Origin: Oscillospiraceae bacterium
GTDB taxonomy: Bacteria > Bacillota > Clostridia > Oscillospirales > CAG-272
Direction of reading: 5' to 3'
Assembly (NCBI GenBank): GCA_015064885.1
Contig: SVRJ01000011.1
Location: forward strand, 1 to 52,084
Length of the DNA: 52,084 bases
Shown piece by piece: positions 8,682-16,941 of the stretch. The notes below the pieces were generated by a model. That model saw nothing but the letters and a program-made list of their open reading frames with translations. It had not been told where the DNA came from and ran no database searches. Each line of letters opens with the position of its first letter. Position 1 is the first letter of the stretch. A program made the position numbers and the translations under genes.

Positions 8682-9776
8682 TTAATCGCATTTTTCATCC
8701 GAATTAATCTTATTTCCGCCTATAAGCGCAACCGCCGCAATCGGAAGCAGTATCATACCTAACACTCCGAAAAGCTTATACCCCGTAAAGATAGCAATAA
8801 GAGTGATGAGCGGGTCAAGACCGATGCTCCTTCCTATTATCCTCGGTTCCGCAAGCTGACGAACAAGAGTAATTACCGCGTATAGTGAGATCAAACTTAC
8901 AAAAACCCCCATATTCCCGGCAGTAAGCTCTGCAAGAGCCCAGGGAACGAGAACTATCCCCACTCCGAAAACGGGCAAAATGTCTACGGTAGCAATAAGT
9001 AAAGCGAGTATAAATCCGTTTCTCTTATGCATAAGGGTAAATCCGAGCCACAGCTCAGAGAAGGTTATAAGATATATGAGCGAATAGCCTTTGAAATAAG
9101 CTTTTAGCGCGGCGTATGCTCTCGCCTTGAAATCGAGTACACGTTTTCTGTAAGCCTTGGGAATAAGCCCGATAAGAAAGGCGTTTACGCCTTCCATCCT
9201 CGAGCATATATAAACGGATGCTATAACGGTAACGAAAATATGCAAAAATATTTCGGGCAAAGACTTTATTACTGACGCTATGAAATCCCCTATATCCGTA
9301 CTTATCTTTTTTAAGAAATCGTTCACCGAGGAATGAACGAATTCGTCTATACCCTCGCATATCCTCGAAAGCTCCTTGTTTTCTCCGAGCTCGCTGAGTG
9401 ATGGTATAAGCGATGTTATGCTTTCTGTTTTTGACAGAACAGAGCTTATCGCCCCGGCTATTCCGTTCCCACCGTCTGCAAATCTGTCGAGAAGCTCTGC
9501 GGCCTCGTTCATCAGCTTCAAAAGCCCAAGCCATACAGCTCCACATATAAGAGCTATAAGCAACGCGACCATTACGGCGGAAACTATACCTATAGGGATC
9601 TTTGACCTTTCCGACAGGAAGGATGCCGGCCGATACACCGCACGCGCTACTATATACGCCGAAGCAAAAGGAATGAGCACCGAGAGCACACTTCCCAGCA
9701 AAAGCTTTACGCCCACGGCTATAACAGCCGCTATTATACATATGTCCGCAAGGGCGGAGAGAGATTCTTTTTTCAT
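8682..9776 (-). CDS. AI-2E family transporter (YtvI/PerM-like permease)
   Basis: A 364-residue polytopic membrane protein with about eight hydrophobic helices and the large central soluble region (roughly 90-150) typical of the AI-2E / YtvI-type family. The C-terminal half shows the conserved DILPVFGVGIVLVPWAL segment and RIIGRSIGLDPLITL. Members export varied solutes (signals, ions) or act in sporulation, and the substrate cannot be inferred. It stands alone between the divergent redox operon and the rhamnosidase unit. No terminator is visible after its stop, so some read-through into the rhamnosidase gene is possible. Confidence 0.87.
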   Translation of the reverse strand: MKKESLSALADICIIAAVIAVGVKLLLGSVLSVLIPFASAYIVARAVYRPASFLSERSKIPIGIVSAVMVALLIALICGAVWLGLLKLMNEAAELLDRFADGGNGIAGAISSVLSKTESITSLIPSLSELGENKELSRICEGIDEFVHSSVNDFLKKISTDIGDFIASVIKSLPEIFLHIFVTVIASVYICSRMEGVNAFLIGLIPKAYRKRVLDFKARAYAALKAYFKGYSLIYLITFSELWLGFTLMHKRNGFILALLIATVDILPVFGVGIVLVPWALAELTAGNMGVFVSLISLYAVITLVRQLAEPRIIGRSIGLDPLITLIAIFTGYKLFGVLGMILLPIAAVALIGGNKINSDEKCD

Positions 9777-9977
9777 AGCAAGTTCCCCGTAATAAGATAT
9801 TTATACTGATAATTATATTGTCGGACACGCGCAATTTATACACCTCAACATACGCTCAAAGACAATTCCGCTCCGTTCTTGTGATCAGCTTAGGTCATAT
9901 ATATATTGTTTGAAGGCAATCTCAAAGATTTGATAAAAATATAACAAAGAAAACATTATCTTTTTTCACAAATCGCC

Positions 9978-10006
9978 TTGACTTTTTGCTAAAAAAATGA
10001 TAAAAT
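9978..10006 (+). promoter_or_regulatory. Promoter of the GlpA-like redox operon
   Basis: TTGACT at 9978-9983 and TAAAAT at 10001-10006 with a 17-base spacer and an extended -10 TG at 9998-9999. The rest of the 273-base gap (9777-10049) is AT-rich with no other feature I can name. Confidence 0.7.
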
Positions 10007-10049
10007 ATTATGAAGATAAAATTATATTTAGCGAAAGGAAACAACGATT

Positions 10050-11498
10050 ATGTATGACGTGCTTATCATAGGATGCGGCATAGTGGGTGCGGCAACCGCT
10101 TTTGAGCTTTCAAAATACGATCTCAAGGTAGGCGTTCTTGAAAGATACAATGACGTAGCCAACGGTGCGACAAAAGCGAACAGTGCTATCCTCCATGCAG
10201 GATTTGACCCCAAGCCCACCACAAAGATGGCTCCCCTTAACGTTAAAGGAGTAAAACTCGCAAAACAGATCTGCAAGGATATGTCGGTAGAATACAGAGA
10301 GCTTCCCTCTTTGGTTCTCGCCTTCAACGAAAGAGATCTTAAACATATAAACGTACTCTATAAAAGAGGTCTTGACAACGGTGTTGAGGGTATGAAGATA
10401 CTCACCAAGGAAGAAACTCTTACTCTTGAGCCCGAGGTTGCACCGAACGTTCTCGGCGCTCTTTACGCTCCCGCTGCTATAGTTAACCCTTGGGGATACG
10501 CTCTTGCGCTGGCAGAGGTAGCGGTAGTCAACGGTGTCAAGCTCCATCTCAGCTGCGAGGTAAAGGCTATTGAAAAATGCGAGGATTCCACTTTTGAGGT
10601 AACTACCACGGGAGGAACCTTCAGATCAAAGTACATAGTTAACGCCGCAGGTGCATTCTCGGAAAACATTCACGAGATGGTAGGCGGCACGGGATTCATT
10701 CAGGACAACGTATGCGGTCAGTATTACGTCCTTGACAAGAGCGAGGGCAAGCGAGTCAATTCTGTAATTTTCCAATGCCCCGATGAAAGAGGAAAGGGCG
10801 TTCTCGTCTCTCCCACCGTTCACGGTAATCTCATAGTAGGCCCCGACGCATACAGAGTAAACGACGGTGACGCGGTCGCTACGGATAAGGATACCATCCA
10901 TCTGCTCAAGGCCCGCGGAATGAAGTCTGTTCCCGGAATAAATTTCAGAGAGGTCATTCACGAGTATGCCGGCGTTCGTCCCAACACTCAGATAGACGAC
11001 TTTATAATTGAGGAGTCACCCTACTGCAAGAATTTCGTAAATCTCGCAGGTATAAAGTCTCCGGGTCTCTCCGCGGCCCCCGCAATAGCTATTGAGGCGG
11101 CAGAGATCCTCGCCTCGTGCGGACTTGCTATGAATAAAAAGGACTCCTATGAAACAAAGAGAGAGTGCATAGCCTTCAGACATCTTTCCGATGAAGAAAA
11201 GATAGAGGTAATTAAAAAGAATCCTCTCTACGGTCACATAATCTGCCGTTGCGAAACGGTTACGGAAGGCGAAATAGTAGACGCTATCCACCGTCCTATA
11301 GTTCCCCGCTCTATCGATGCTATCAAGCGCAGATGCAATGCGGGCATGGGCCGTTGTCAGGGAGGCTTCTGCTCACCTAAGGTGCACGAGATACTCGCAA
11401 GAGAGCTCGGTTGCAGCATGGACGATATAATCATGGATGAGGACGGAAGCTACATTCTTATCGGAAGAACCAAGGAGGGTATCCACTATGAAAAATAA
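10050..11498 (+). CDS. FAD-dependent glycerol-3-phosphate dehydrogenase-like oxidoreductase (GlpA type) with BFD-like [2Fe-2S] domain
   Basis: A 482-residue flavoprotein. The N-terminus has the dinucleotide-binding motif IIGCGIVGAATA, followed by the DAO-fold substrate domain common to glycerol-3-phosphate dehydrogenases. The C-terminal 90 residues form a BFD-like Fer2 domain: a CRCE pair near residue 400 and cysteines of RRCNAGMGRCQGGFC at about 429-440 that should bind [2Fe-2S]. The expected reaction is oxidation of glycerol-3-phosphate or a similar 2-hydroxy acid, passing electrons to the next gene product. It overlaps the downstream flavoprotein gene by 11 bases. No glycerol kinase gene adjoins it, so the substrate is an inference. 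Confidence 0.88.
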   Translation: MYDVLIIGCGIVGAATAFELSKYDLKVGVLERYNDVANGATKANSAILHAGFDPKPTTKMAPLNVKGVKLAKQICKDMSVEYRELPSLVLAFNERDLKHINVLYKRGLDNGVEGMKILTKEETLTLEPEVAPNVLGALYAPAAIVNPWGYALALAEVAVVNGVKLHLSCEVKAIEKCEDSTFEVTTTGGTFRSKYIVNAAGAFSENIHEMVGGTGFIQDNVCGQYYVLDKSEGKRVNSVIFQCPDERGKGVLVSPTVHGNLIVGPDAYRVNDGDAVATDKDTIHLLKARGMKSVPGINFREVIHEYAGVRPNTQIDDFIIEESPYCKNFVNLAGIKSPGLSAAPAIAIEAAEILASCGLAMNKKDSYETKRECIAFRHLSDEEKIEVIKKNPLYGHIICRCETVTEGEIVDAIHRPIVPRSIDAIKRRCNAGMGRCQGGFCSPKVHEILARELGCSMDDIIMDEDGSYILIGRTKEGIHYEK

Positions 11499-12753
11499 TT
11501 ACGACGTAGTTATCATAGGCGGCGGCCCCGCAGGTCTTGCGGCGGCGATATCCGCATATGAAACAGGCGCAAGCGTTCTCGTTGTAGAAAGAGACAGAGA
11601 GGTTGGCGGTATTCTCAATCAGTGCATTCACAACGGCTTCGGTCTTCACTACTTCAAGGAAGAGCTTACCGGTCCCGAATACGCAGGCAAGTTTGCTGAC
11701 AAGCTTTCGCAAACAGAGGCAGACGTGCTTATCGACACAATGGTTCTTAAGATAGAAAATGCAGGCGATATCAAAAAGGTACACTGCATAAGCACAGAAA
11801 ACGGATATCAGATAATCGATGCAAAGAGCGTTGTTCTTTGTATGGGCTGCAGAGAAAGAACGAGAGGAGCTATTGCCATTCCCGGTGACAGACCTGCAGG
11901 CGTTCTCACCGCAGGCACCGCTCAGAGATACGTAAACATTGAGGGTTGGATGCCCGGTAAGAGAATAGTTATTCTCGGCTCGGGTGACATCGGTCTTATC
12001 ATGGCAAGAAGAATGACACTCGAGGGAGCAAAGGTCCTCGCTTGTATCGAGCTTTGTCCCTACTCTAACGGTCTGACAAGAAATATCGTTCAGTGCCTTG
12101 ACGACTTTGACATTCCGCTTTATCTCTCTCACACAATAACCGACATAGTCGGAAGACAGAGAGTTGAAAAGGTAGTTGTAAGCAAGGTGGATGAGAACAG
12201 AATGCCCATTCCCGGAAGCGAGTTTGAGATCGAGTGCGATACTCTTCTCCTCTCGGTAGGTCTTATACCCGAAAACGAGCTTACTAAGGGTGCTGGAATC
12301 GAGCTTGACAGAAGAACGAACGGAGCCTTCGTTTACGAAAACATGCAGACCTCGGTTGACGGAATATTCGCATCGGGTAACGTAGTGCACGTTCACGACC
12401 TTGTTGACTTTGTTACCGCAGAGAGCACCAAGGCGGGCAAGGCGGCCGCAGAATATGCGCTTGGTAAGCGCGTTGACTCAAACGACTGCATCACGGTAAA
12501 TAACGGCCCCGGAGTAAACTACACCGTTCCTCAGAGAATACGCACATCTAATCTTGACAAGGTGGTTGAGGTGTTCTTCAGAACGAATGCAGTAAGAGGC
12601 GCTTCCGTAATAAAGGTACTCTCGGGCGACACTGTAGTCGGTGAATACAAACGCGAAAGAATGGCTCCCGGTGAAATGGAAAAGATCGTTCTTCCCGCTG
12701 CAAAGCTTAAAGCACTTTCGGCTGATATCACCGTAAGCGTTGAAAGTCTTTGA
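11488..12753 (+). CDS. NAD(P)/FAD-dependent oxidoreductase, partner of the GlpA-like protein
   Basis: A 421-residue pyridine nucleotide-disulfide oxidoreductase-type flavoprotein. The ATG at 11488 has AAGGAGGG just upstream and overlaps the stop of the previous gene. Two Rossmann motifs are visible: VVIIGGGPAGLAAA near the N-terminus (FAD) and IVILGSGDIGLIMA near residue 165 (NAD(P)H). The VLCMGCRERTRG and CIHNGFG segments are typical of the flavoproteins that accompany GlpA-like proteins and DUF1667. It probably shuttles electrons between the dehydrogenase and NAD(H) in the cytoplasm. It is not the classical membrane GlpB, so that symbol is not used. Confidence 0.88.
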   Translation: MKNNYDVVIIGGGPAGLAAAISAYETGASVLVVERDREVGGILNQCIHNGFGLHYFKEELTGPEYAGKFADKLSQTEADVLIDTMVLKIENAGDIKKVHCISTENGYQIIDAKSVVLCMGCRERTRGAIAIPGDRPAGVLTAGTAQRYVNIEGWMPGKRIVILGSGDIGLIMARRMTLEGAKVLACIELCPYSNGLTRNIVQCLDDFDIPLYLSHTITDIVGRQRVEKVVVSKVDENRMPIPGSEFEIECDTLLLSVGLIPENELTKGAGIELDRRTNGAFVYENMQTSVDGIFASGNVVHVHDLVDFVTAESTKAGKAAAEYALGKRVDSNDCITVNNGPGVNYTVPQRIRTSNLDKVVEVFFRTNAVRGASVIKVLSGDTVVGEYKRERMAPGEMEKIVLPAAKLKALSADITVSVESL

Positions 12754-12780
12754 TCAAAAGGAAAGGTAGGGTAAATTTAT

Positions 12781-13125
12781 ATGATAAATCTTGTATGTAT
12801 TATATGCCCCCGCGGATGCCGACTCACAGTAGATGAGAAGCACGGAAATGCAGTAAGCGGCAACCTCTGCCCCAGAGGCGCGGCCTATGCGCTTTCCGAG
12901 GTTACAGACTCGAGAAGAACAATAACCTCCACGATAAAGATAGAAGGCAGCTACTGCCAGAGATGTCCTGTAAAATCCGAGCGTCCTATTCCGAAGGGAC
13001 TTATGTTCGAAGCCATGAAGGAGCTTAATGCTGCAAGCATCAAGGCTCCCGTAAAGGTCGGAGACGTCGTTCTGGAAAACGTTTGCGGAACGGGAATCAA
13101 CTTTATATCAACAAAAACAATGTAA
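12781..13125 (+). CDS. DUF1667 cysteine-rich protein
   Basis: A 114-residue DUF1667 protein, third gene of the redox operon, 27 bases after the flavoprotein behind AAAGGTAGGG. Cysteines C6, C9, C13 and C30 make a C-x2-C-x3-C-x16-C pattern like the N-terminal [4Fe-4S] motif of molybdopterin oxidoreductases; C59/C62 and C102 follow. This suggests an Fe-S electron-transfer subunit for the two upstream flavoproteins, although the domain has no established function. The invariant co-occurrence of the trio in clostridia is recalled from family knowledge, not tested here. Confidence 0.86.
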   Translation: MINLVCIICPRGCRLTVDEKHGNAVSGNLCPRGAAYALSEVTDSRRTITSTIKIEGSYCQRCPVKSERPIPKGLMFEAMKELNAASIKAPVKVGDVVLENVCGTGINFISTKTM

Positions 13126-13136
13126 TAAACAAAAAG

Positions 13137-13165
13137 AACGTCAGGCTCCGGCAGAGTCTGACGTT
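13137..13165. terminator. Bidirectional rho-independent terminator
   Basis: The hairpin AACGTCAG-G-CTC / GAG-T-CTGACGTT with loop CGGCA is followed by a run of eight T on the plus strand and by CTTTTTG on the minus strand. It separates the redox operon from the convergent DMT transporter. Confidence 0.88.
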
Positions 13166-13184
13166 ATTTTTTTATTCTTTTTTA

Positions 13185-14087
13185 TTATTTTTTCTTTCTT
13201 TCGAATATGTCTCCCGGTATCTGCGCGAGCATTATTGCAACAAATATGAGCACACATCCGATATAACCGATAAAGCTTATATTATCCGTTCCGAACTGTG
13301 CGCCTCCGATCGCTCCGAAAACACTCTCAGTCGAAAGGATTATGGCAACGGTAGTAGGATTCGACGCATATTTCTGACCAACTATCTGAAGTGTATACGC
13401 AACCCCGACAGAAAGCAGACCGCAATAGAGTATAGCAACAGATGCCCTTTCAACGTTCTCAAAGGCAAACTCGCTTCTTTCGAATATAAAAGCGGAAAGC
13501 GCGCTCAAAAATGCGCAGGCATAAAACTGACAGCATGCGAACTTAAGCGTGTAGACGTCGGCTACTATCTTATCCACAAGCAGAATGTGTGCCGTCCAGA
13601 ACACCGTTCCCGCAAGCAGGGACAGCTCTCCGAGTCCGAAGGAAAATCCCTCCTCGGTCATACAAAGCATAAAAAGACCGATTATTGACATTACAGAACT
13701 TACCCATACTGTAGCGGCAGTCTTCTTCTTAAATATAAGAAGATACGCTATCGGAGTAAGAATATTATATATTCCGGTAATAAAGCCGCTGACTCCCGAG
13801 CTTGACGTAATATCCGCACCTATCTGCTGAAGGGTAGCCGCCGTAAACAAGATCGCGCCCGCCATAAGTGCGTACACGACGGTTTTGCGAAGTCTCACCT
13901 TGTCCTTAAAATCTCTTTCAAAGATAAATATAACGGGAATGAGAGAGCATGCACCGAGAGTAAAGCGTATCGCATTAAAGGTAAAGGAAGAAAGATATTC
14001 AGCCCCTTTGACCTGAGCGACAAACGCATATCCCCATATTATTGCCGTAATAAAAAGTATAATTGTAGAAAGTAGATTTTTCTTCAT
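13185..14087 (-). CDS. DMT superfamily (EamA) transporter
   Basis: A 300-residue protein with ten hydrophobic helices arranged as two EamA repeats, the standard form of drug/metabolite exporters in the cytoplasmic membrane. The N-terminus LLSTIILFITAIIWGYAFVA and the first-repeat segment FTFNAIRFTLGACSLIP are family-typical. The ATG at 14087 is preferred over a TTG at 14099 because GGAG lies 6-7 bases before it. It is the last gene behind the ftsEX-greA operon, but a terminator-like hairpin ends only 17 bases before its start codon. The substrate is unknown. Confidence 0.88.
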   Translation of the reverse strand: MKKNLLSTIILFITAIIWGYAFVAQVKGAEYLSSFTFNAIRFTLGACSLIPVIFIFERDFKDKVRLRKTVVYALMAGAILFTAATLQQIGADITSSSGVSGFITGIYNILTPIAYLLIFKKKTAATVWVSSVMSIIGLFMLCMTEEGFSFGLGELSLLAGTVFWTAHILLVDKIVADVYTLKFACCQFYACAFLSALSAFIFERSEFAFENVERASVAILYCGLLSVGVAYTLQIVGQKYASNPTTVAIILSTESVFGAIGGAQFGTDNISFIGYIGCVLIFVAIMLAQIPGDIFERKKK

Positions 14088-14104
14088 TATGGTCTCCAAA
14101 AATT

Positions 14105-14135
14105 AAGTGAAGACAATATAGCGTTGCCTTCACTT
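14105..14135 (-). terminator. Terminator or attenuator hairpin upstream of the DMT transporter
   Basis: On the minus strand AAGTGAAG-G-CAA pairs with TTG-T-CTTCACTT and is followed by AATTTTTG. It should end transcripts of the membrane protein gene at 14141. The DMT gene's ribosome site follows at once, leaving no space for a separate promoter. Confidence 0.75.
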
Positions 14136-14140
14136 AAAAT

Positions 14141-14914
14141 TTATTCTTCGATGCTTTTGTAATTAAGTATTGCCTTGAAGGTCTCTATAGCCTGTGAATA
14201 TTTTTCATCGGCTGAGCTTTTGTTGAATATAGAATTCATCACACCTTGAGTACGGAGGCATATGACAGTGCTTTCAGGAAGATCCTTAAAGCAATCAAAG
14301 CTTTTCGCAAACTCGGTTTCGGAAAATCTCACCGCATATTCGTCTATTGCTCCTGTGGGAATACCGTCCGGGAATATCTCTGCAAGAGGTCTGAAACCGC
14401 CCGCATCCTTAACGTCTTCGTAAAGCCACATGTCAATGATACATACCGAATATTCACCCGCCATTATCAGATTATGAAATCCCTTGAGATTTTCAGCGTT
14501 AAGCGATGAATTTATGAGCGGAGACTCGCCGTTTTCCGCCTTGTACTCATTCTTGAATTCTATAAGCTGATCCTTCGAGTACACCTCTATATGAGCGGCA
14601 GAGACGTTTTTTTCGCCGTCTCCGTTGAGATCATACGGAAGTACCGTCTCAAACGCGTCAGATATGGAATGGCTCTGAGATACCGAGGGCTTATATGGTC
14701 CTGCTGTGAGAATAACTATATCGTCACTGTCTCTCTCAGTCATCTGAAATATAACCGTGACCAGAACGAATATAACCGCAACAGCGATAAGCAGATGCCA
14801 TTTATGATAAAACCAGAAGTTCTCTGCCCATCTGAAAAATTTATTGTCAATAACTATATCCGCAGAAGCGTTTTTGGCTTGCCTTTCAAAATTATCGACC
14901 TTTTCTTCACTCAT
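14141..14914 (-). CDS. Single-pass membrane protein of unknown function
   Basis: A 257-residue protein starting at the ATG at 14914, which has GAGGTG 5 bases upstream; a longer frame lacks a ribosome site. A cytoplasmic N-terminus of about 37 residues is followed by one membrane helix (LLIAVAVIFVLVTVIF) and an extracytoplasmic domain of about 195 residues. That domain contains DLNGDGEKN, a calcium-loop-like sequence as in EF-hand or dockerin motifs. I do not recognise the family. It begins 10 bases after greA and ends the ftsE-to-greA transcription unit. Confidence 0.78.
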   Translation of the reverse strand: MSEEKVDNFERQAKNASADIVIDNKFFRWAENFWFYHKWHLLIAVAVIFVLVTVIFQMTERDSDDIVILTAGPYKPSVSQSHSISDAFETVLPYDLNGDGEKNVSAAHIEVYSKDQLIEFKNEYKAENGESPLINSSLNAENLKGFHNLIMAGEYSVCIIDMWLYEDVKDAGGFRPLAEIFPDGIPTGAIDEYAVRFSETEFAKSFDCFKDLPESTVICLRTQGVMNSIFNKSSADEKYSQAIETFKAILNYKSIEE

Positions 14915-14924
14915 GGAGCACCTC

Positions 14925-15413
14925 TTATACCGAAGCTCTTGCAACCGACTTTATCTTAAGCTCGATAACTCCTCTGGGTGTTGTAACAGAAACAGTATCT
15001 CCGCTGCGCTTTCCCGAAAGAGCAAGTCCTATCGGGCAAACGTCGCTTATCTTTCCCTTAAGAGGATCAACCTCGTTGGAACCGACGATACAGTACTCTG
15101 TCTGCTTGCCTGTAGCAAGATTCTGTACTACTACGGTTGAGCCGACACTTACAACGCTTGTATCTATATGAGCCTCGTCAACGACCTCTGCGTTTTCGAT
15201 GAGAGCCTCAAGCTCTACTATTCTTGCCTCTACCTTTGCCTGTTCGTTTCTGGCCTCGTCATACTCGGCGTTCTCGGAAAGGTCACCGAAAGAACGTGCG
15301 AGAGCTATTGCCTCCTTGACCTCGTTTCTTCTTGTACCCTTGAGATATTCAAGCTCTTCCACAAGCTTGTTGTAACCATCCTGAGTATACGTCATAACTT
15401 TGCTGTTTGCCAT
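14925..15413 (-). CDS. greA: Transcription elongation factor GreA
   Basis: A 162-residue GreA, which binds the secondary channel of RNA polymerase and stimulates cleavage of backtracked transcripts. The N-terminal coiled coil (about 10-80) contains the acidic tip motif FGDLSENAEYDEAR, and the C-terminal globular domain contains CPIGLALSGKRSGDTVSV and PRGVIELKI. Length and motifs are standard. It lies 36 bases downstream of the S41 protease gene and 10 bases ahead of a membrane protein gene, so it appears embedded in the cell-envelope operon. Confidence 0.96.
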   Translation of the reverse strand: MANSKVMTYTQDGYNKLVEELEYLKGTRRNEVKEAIALARSFGDLSENAEYDEARNEQAKVEARIVELEALIENAEVVDEAHIDTSVVSVGSTVVVQNLATGKQTEYCIVGSNEVDPLKGKISDVCPIGLALSGKRSGDTVSVTTPRGVIELKIKSVARASV

Positions 15414-15449
15414 TTTATCTTTCCTCCGATAAATAAATATTAAAAATTA

Positions 15450-16907
15450 TTACTTTATAGAATCAACAGCCGCTTTGAGCTGATTATCATCCTTATCACC
15501 GATAAGATATATATTTTTGTCTGCGATCTCATCCGCAAGCTCTACCGTAACGTCGGGGGTTATTCCGATTCCGTCATAGCCCTCAGAGTAAGGCGGGAGA
15601 TAATGATACACCGTCATTTTTATTCCGCGGTCTCCGGTAAGATTAAGAGTAGACTGCATACTTCCCTTTCCAAAGGTCTTGACACCGACGGTAACTGCTC
15701 TGTTATAGTCCATAAGCGCAGAAGTGAACAGCTCTGCCGCGCTGGCGGTGTTCTCGTTTGCGAGAACGGCAAACTTCACGTCTGTATATTTTGCATTCTT
15801 ATCAGAGTCTATCTGCTGAACCACGGTACCGTCTTTATTTACTATTCTTATTATAGGGCCCTCGGGAAGAATGCTGTCGAGTATTTTTACGATAGAATCA
15901 AGGCTGCCGCCGGGATTGTTTCTGACGTCAAATACTACCTTGCGTATTCCTTTACCGTAAAGATCGTTCATCGCTTCTTCAAACTGACCCGGTGTAAGTC
16001 CGTCAAAGCCTGTTATCCTGATAACGCCGACAGTATTGTCAAGCTCGTAAATATGATGGGTAACGCTTTGATTTTCATACTCGGATCTCATTATGGAGAA
16101 TTCTGTCTCTTTTCCGTTTCTCGAAACTATGAATTCAGCCTTTGTTCCCTTCACTCCCTGAAGTCTTGTAATAGCTTCGGAGTATCCGATATCCGACACG
16201 TACTCAGCCTTGTCTCCGATACCGACGGCAACTATAAGGTCACCGGGAAGCACCCCTCCGTTGCTTGCGGGTGAGTTAGGCATAACGTTTATAACGTATA
16301 TTGCATCTGCGTCCGCGTCATAAGTTATACTCACGCCTATTCCCTGATTTTCTCCTTTAAGTGAAGCCAGCATCTGCAGATAAGCTTCCTCATTATAGTA
16401 CTCGGCATACGGATCGCCGACCGCCGACGCATATGCAGAAAGAATATAGTCTGTTATTACGCTGTATTCGTACTCGTCAAATTCATACGCATCAAACATG
16501 GTGTCGAGCTCAAGCAGATATTCGTAAAGCTTCAGACGCTCGGCATCGGTTATCTGAACTCCGAGAACAGAGGAATTTATAAGATCGAGCTTTTGATTTA
16601 TCTCGTCTACGGATTCCGAGAAGACCTTGTCCTTGTAATTTGAAACGAAAAGACAGGTCACCATAAAGGTTATTATTACCGTGAAAACAAGCGAAATTAT
16701 AAGGGTGGATATCGAAACCTTTTTTACAGATCCGAAATTATTACCGCCAAGATGGGGGTCGCTTTCATTTTTCGCATGATCGTCCGAAAAGAAATACTCG
16801 CTCTTCTCAGATCGGTTTTCAGAGGACTCGGCTTCTTCCTTGATTTCCTGAGCATCCGATATCTCTTCGGTGCTGTTTATTTGGTTTTGTTCGTTATTTG
16901 TATTCAT
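15450..16907 (-). CDS. S41 family carboxyl-terminal processing protease (CtpA/CtpB type)
   Basis: A 485-residue membrane-anchored protease. An acidic cytoplasmic N-terminus (about 65 residues rich in Glu, Asp and Ser) precedes one membrane helix (about 70-95). A PDZ domain follows (GIGVSITYDADADAIYV to PASNGGVLPGDLIVAVG), then the S41 peptidase domain. The Ser-Lys dyad is visible as ENTASAAEL and GVKTFGKGSMQ. It should cleave exported proteins at their C-termini. It sits directly after an FtsX-linked murein hydrolase, and related ctpB genes also lie near ftsEX in B. subtilis, so envelope or sporulation processing is plausible. Confidence 0.93.
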   Translation of the reverse strand: MNTNNEQNQINSTEEISDAQEIKEEAESSENRSEKSEYFFSDDHAKNESDPHLGGNNFGSVKKVSISTLIISLVFTVIITFMVTCLFVSNYKDKVFSESVDEINQKLDLINSSVLGVQITDAERLKLYEYLLELDTMFDAYEFDEYEYSVITDYILSAYASAVGDPYAEYYNEEAYLQMLASLKGENQGIGVSITYDADADAIYVINVMPNSPASNGGVLPGDLIVAVGIGDKAEYVSDIGYSEAITRLQGVKGTKAEFIVSRNGKETEFSIMRSEYENQSVTHHIYELDNTVGVIRITGFDGLTPGQFEEAMNDLYGKGIRKVVFDVRNNPGGSLDSIVKILDSILPEGPIIRIVNKDGTVVQQIDSDKNAKYTDVKFAVLANENTASAAELFTSALMDYNRAVTVGVKTFGKGSMQSTLNLTGDRGIKMTVYHYLPPYSEGYDGIGITPDVTVELADEIADKNIYLIGDKDDNQLKAAVDSIK

Positions 16908-16941
16908 TTGGATCTTGGGATTCCTTCCGTATTTTTATGTA

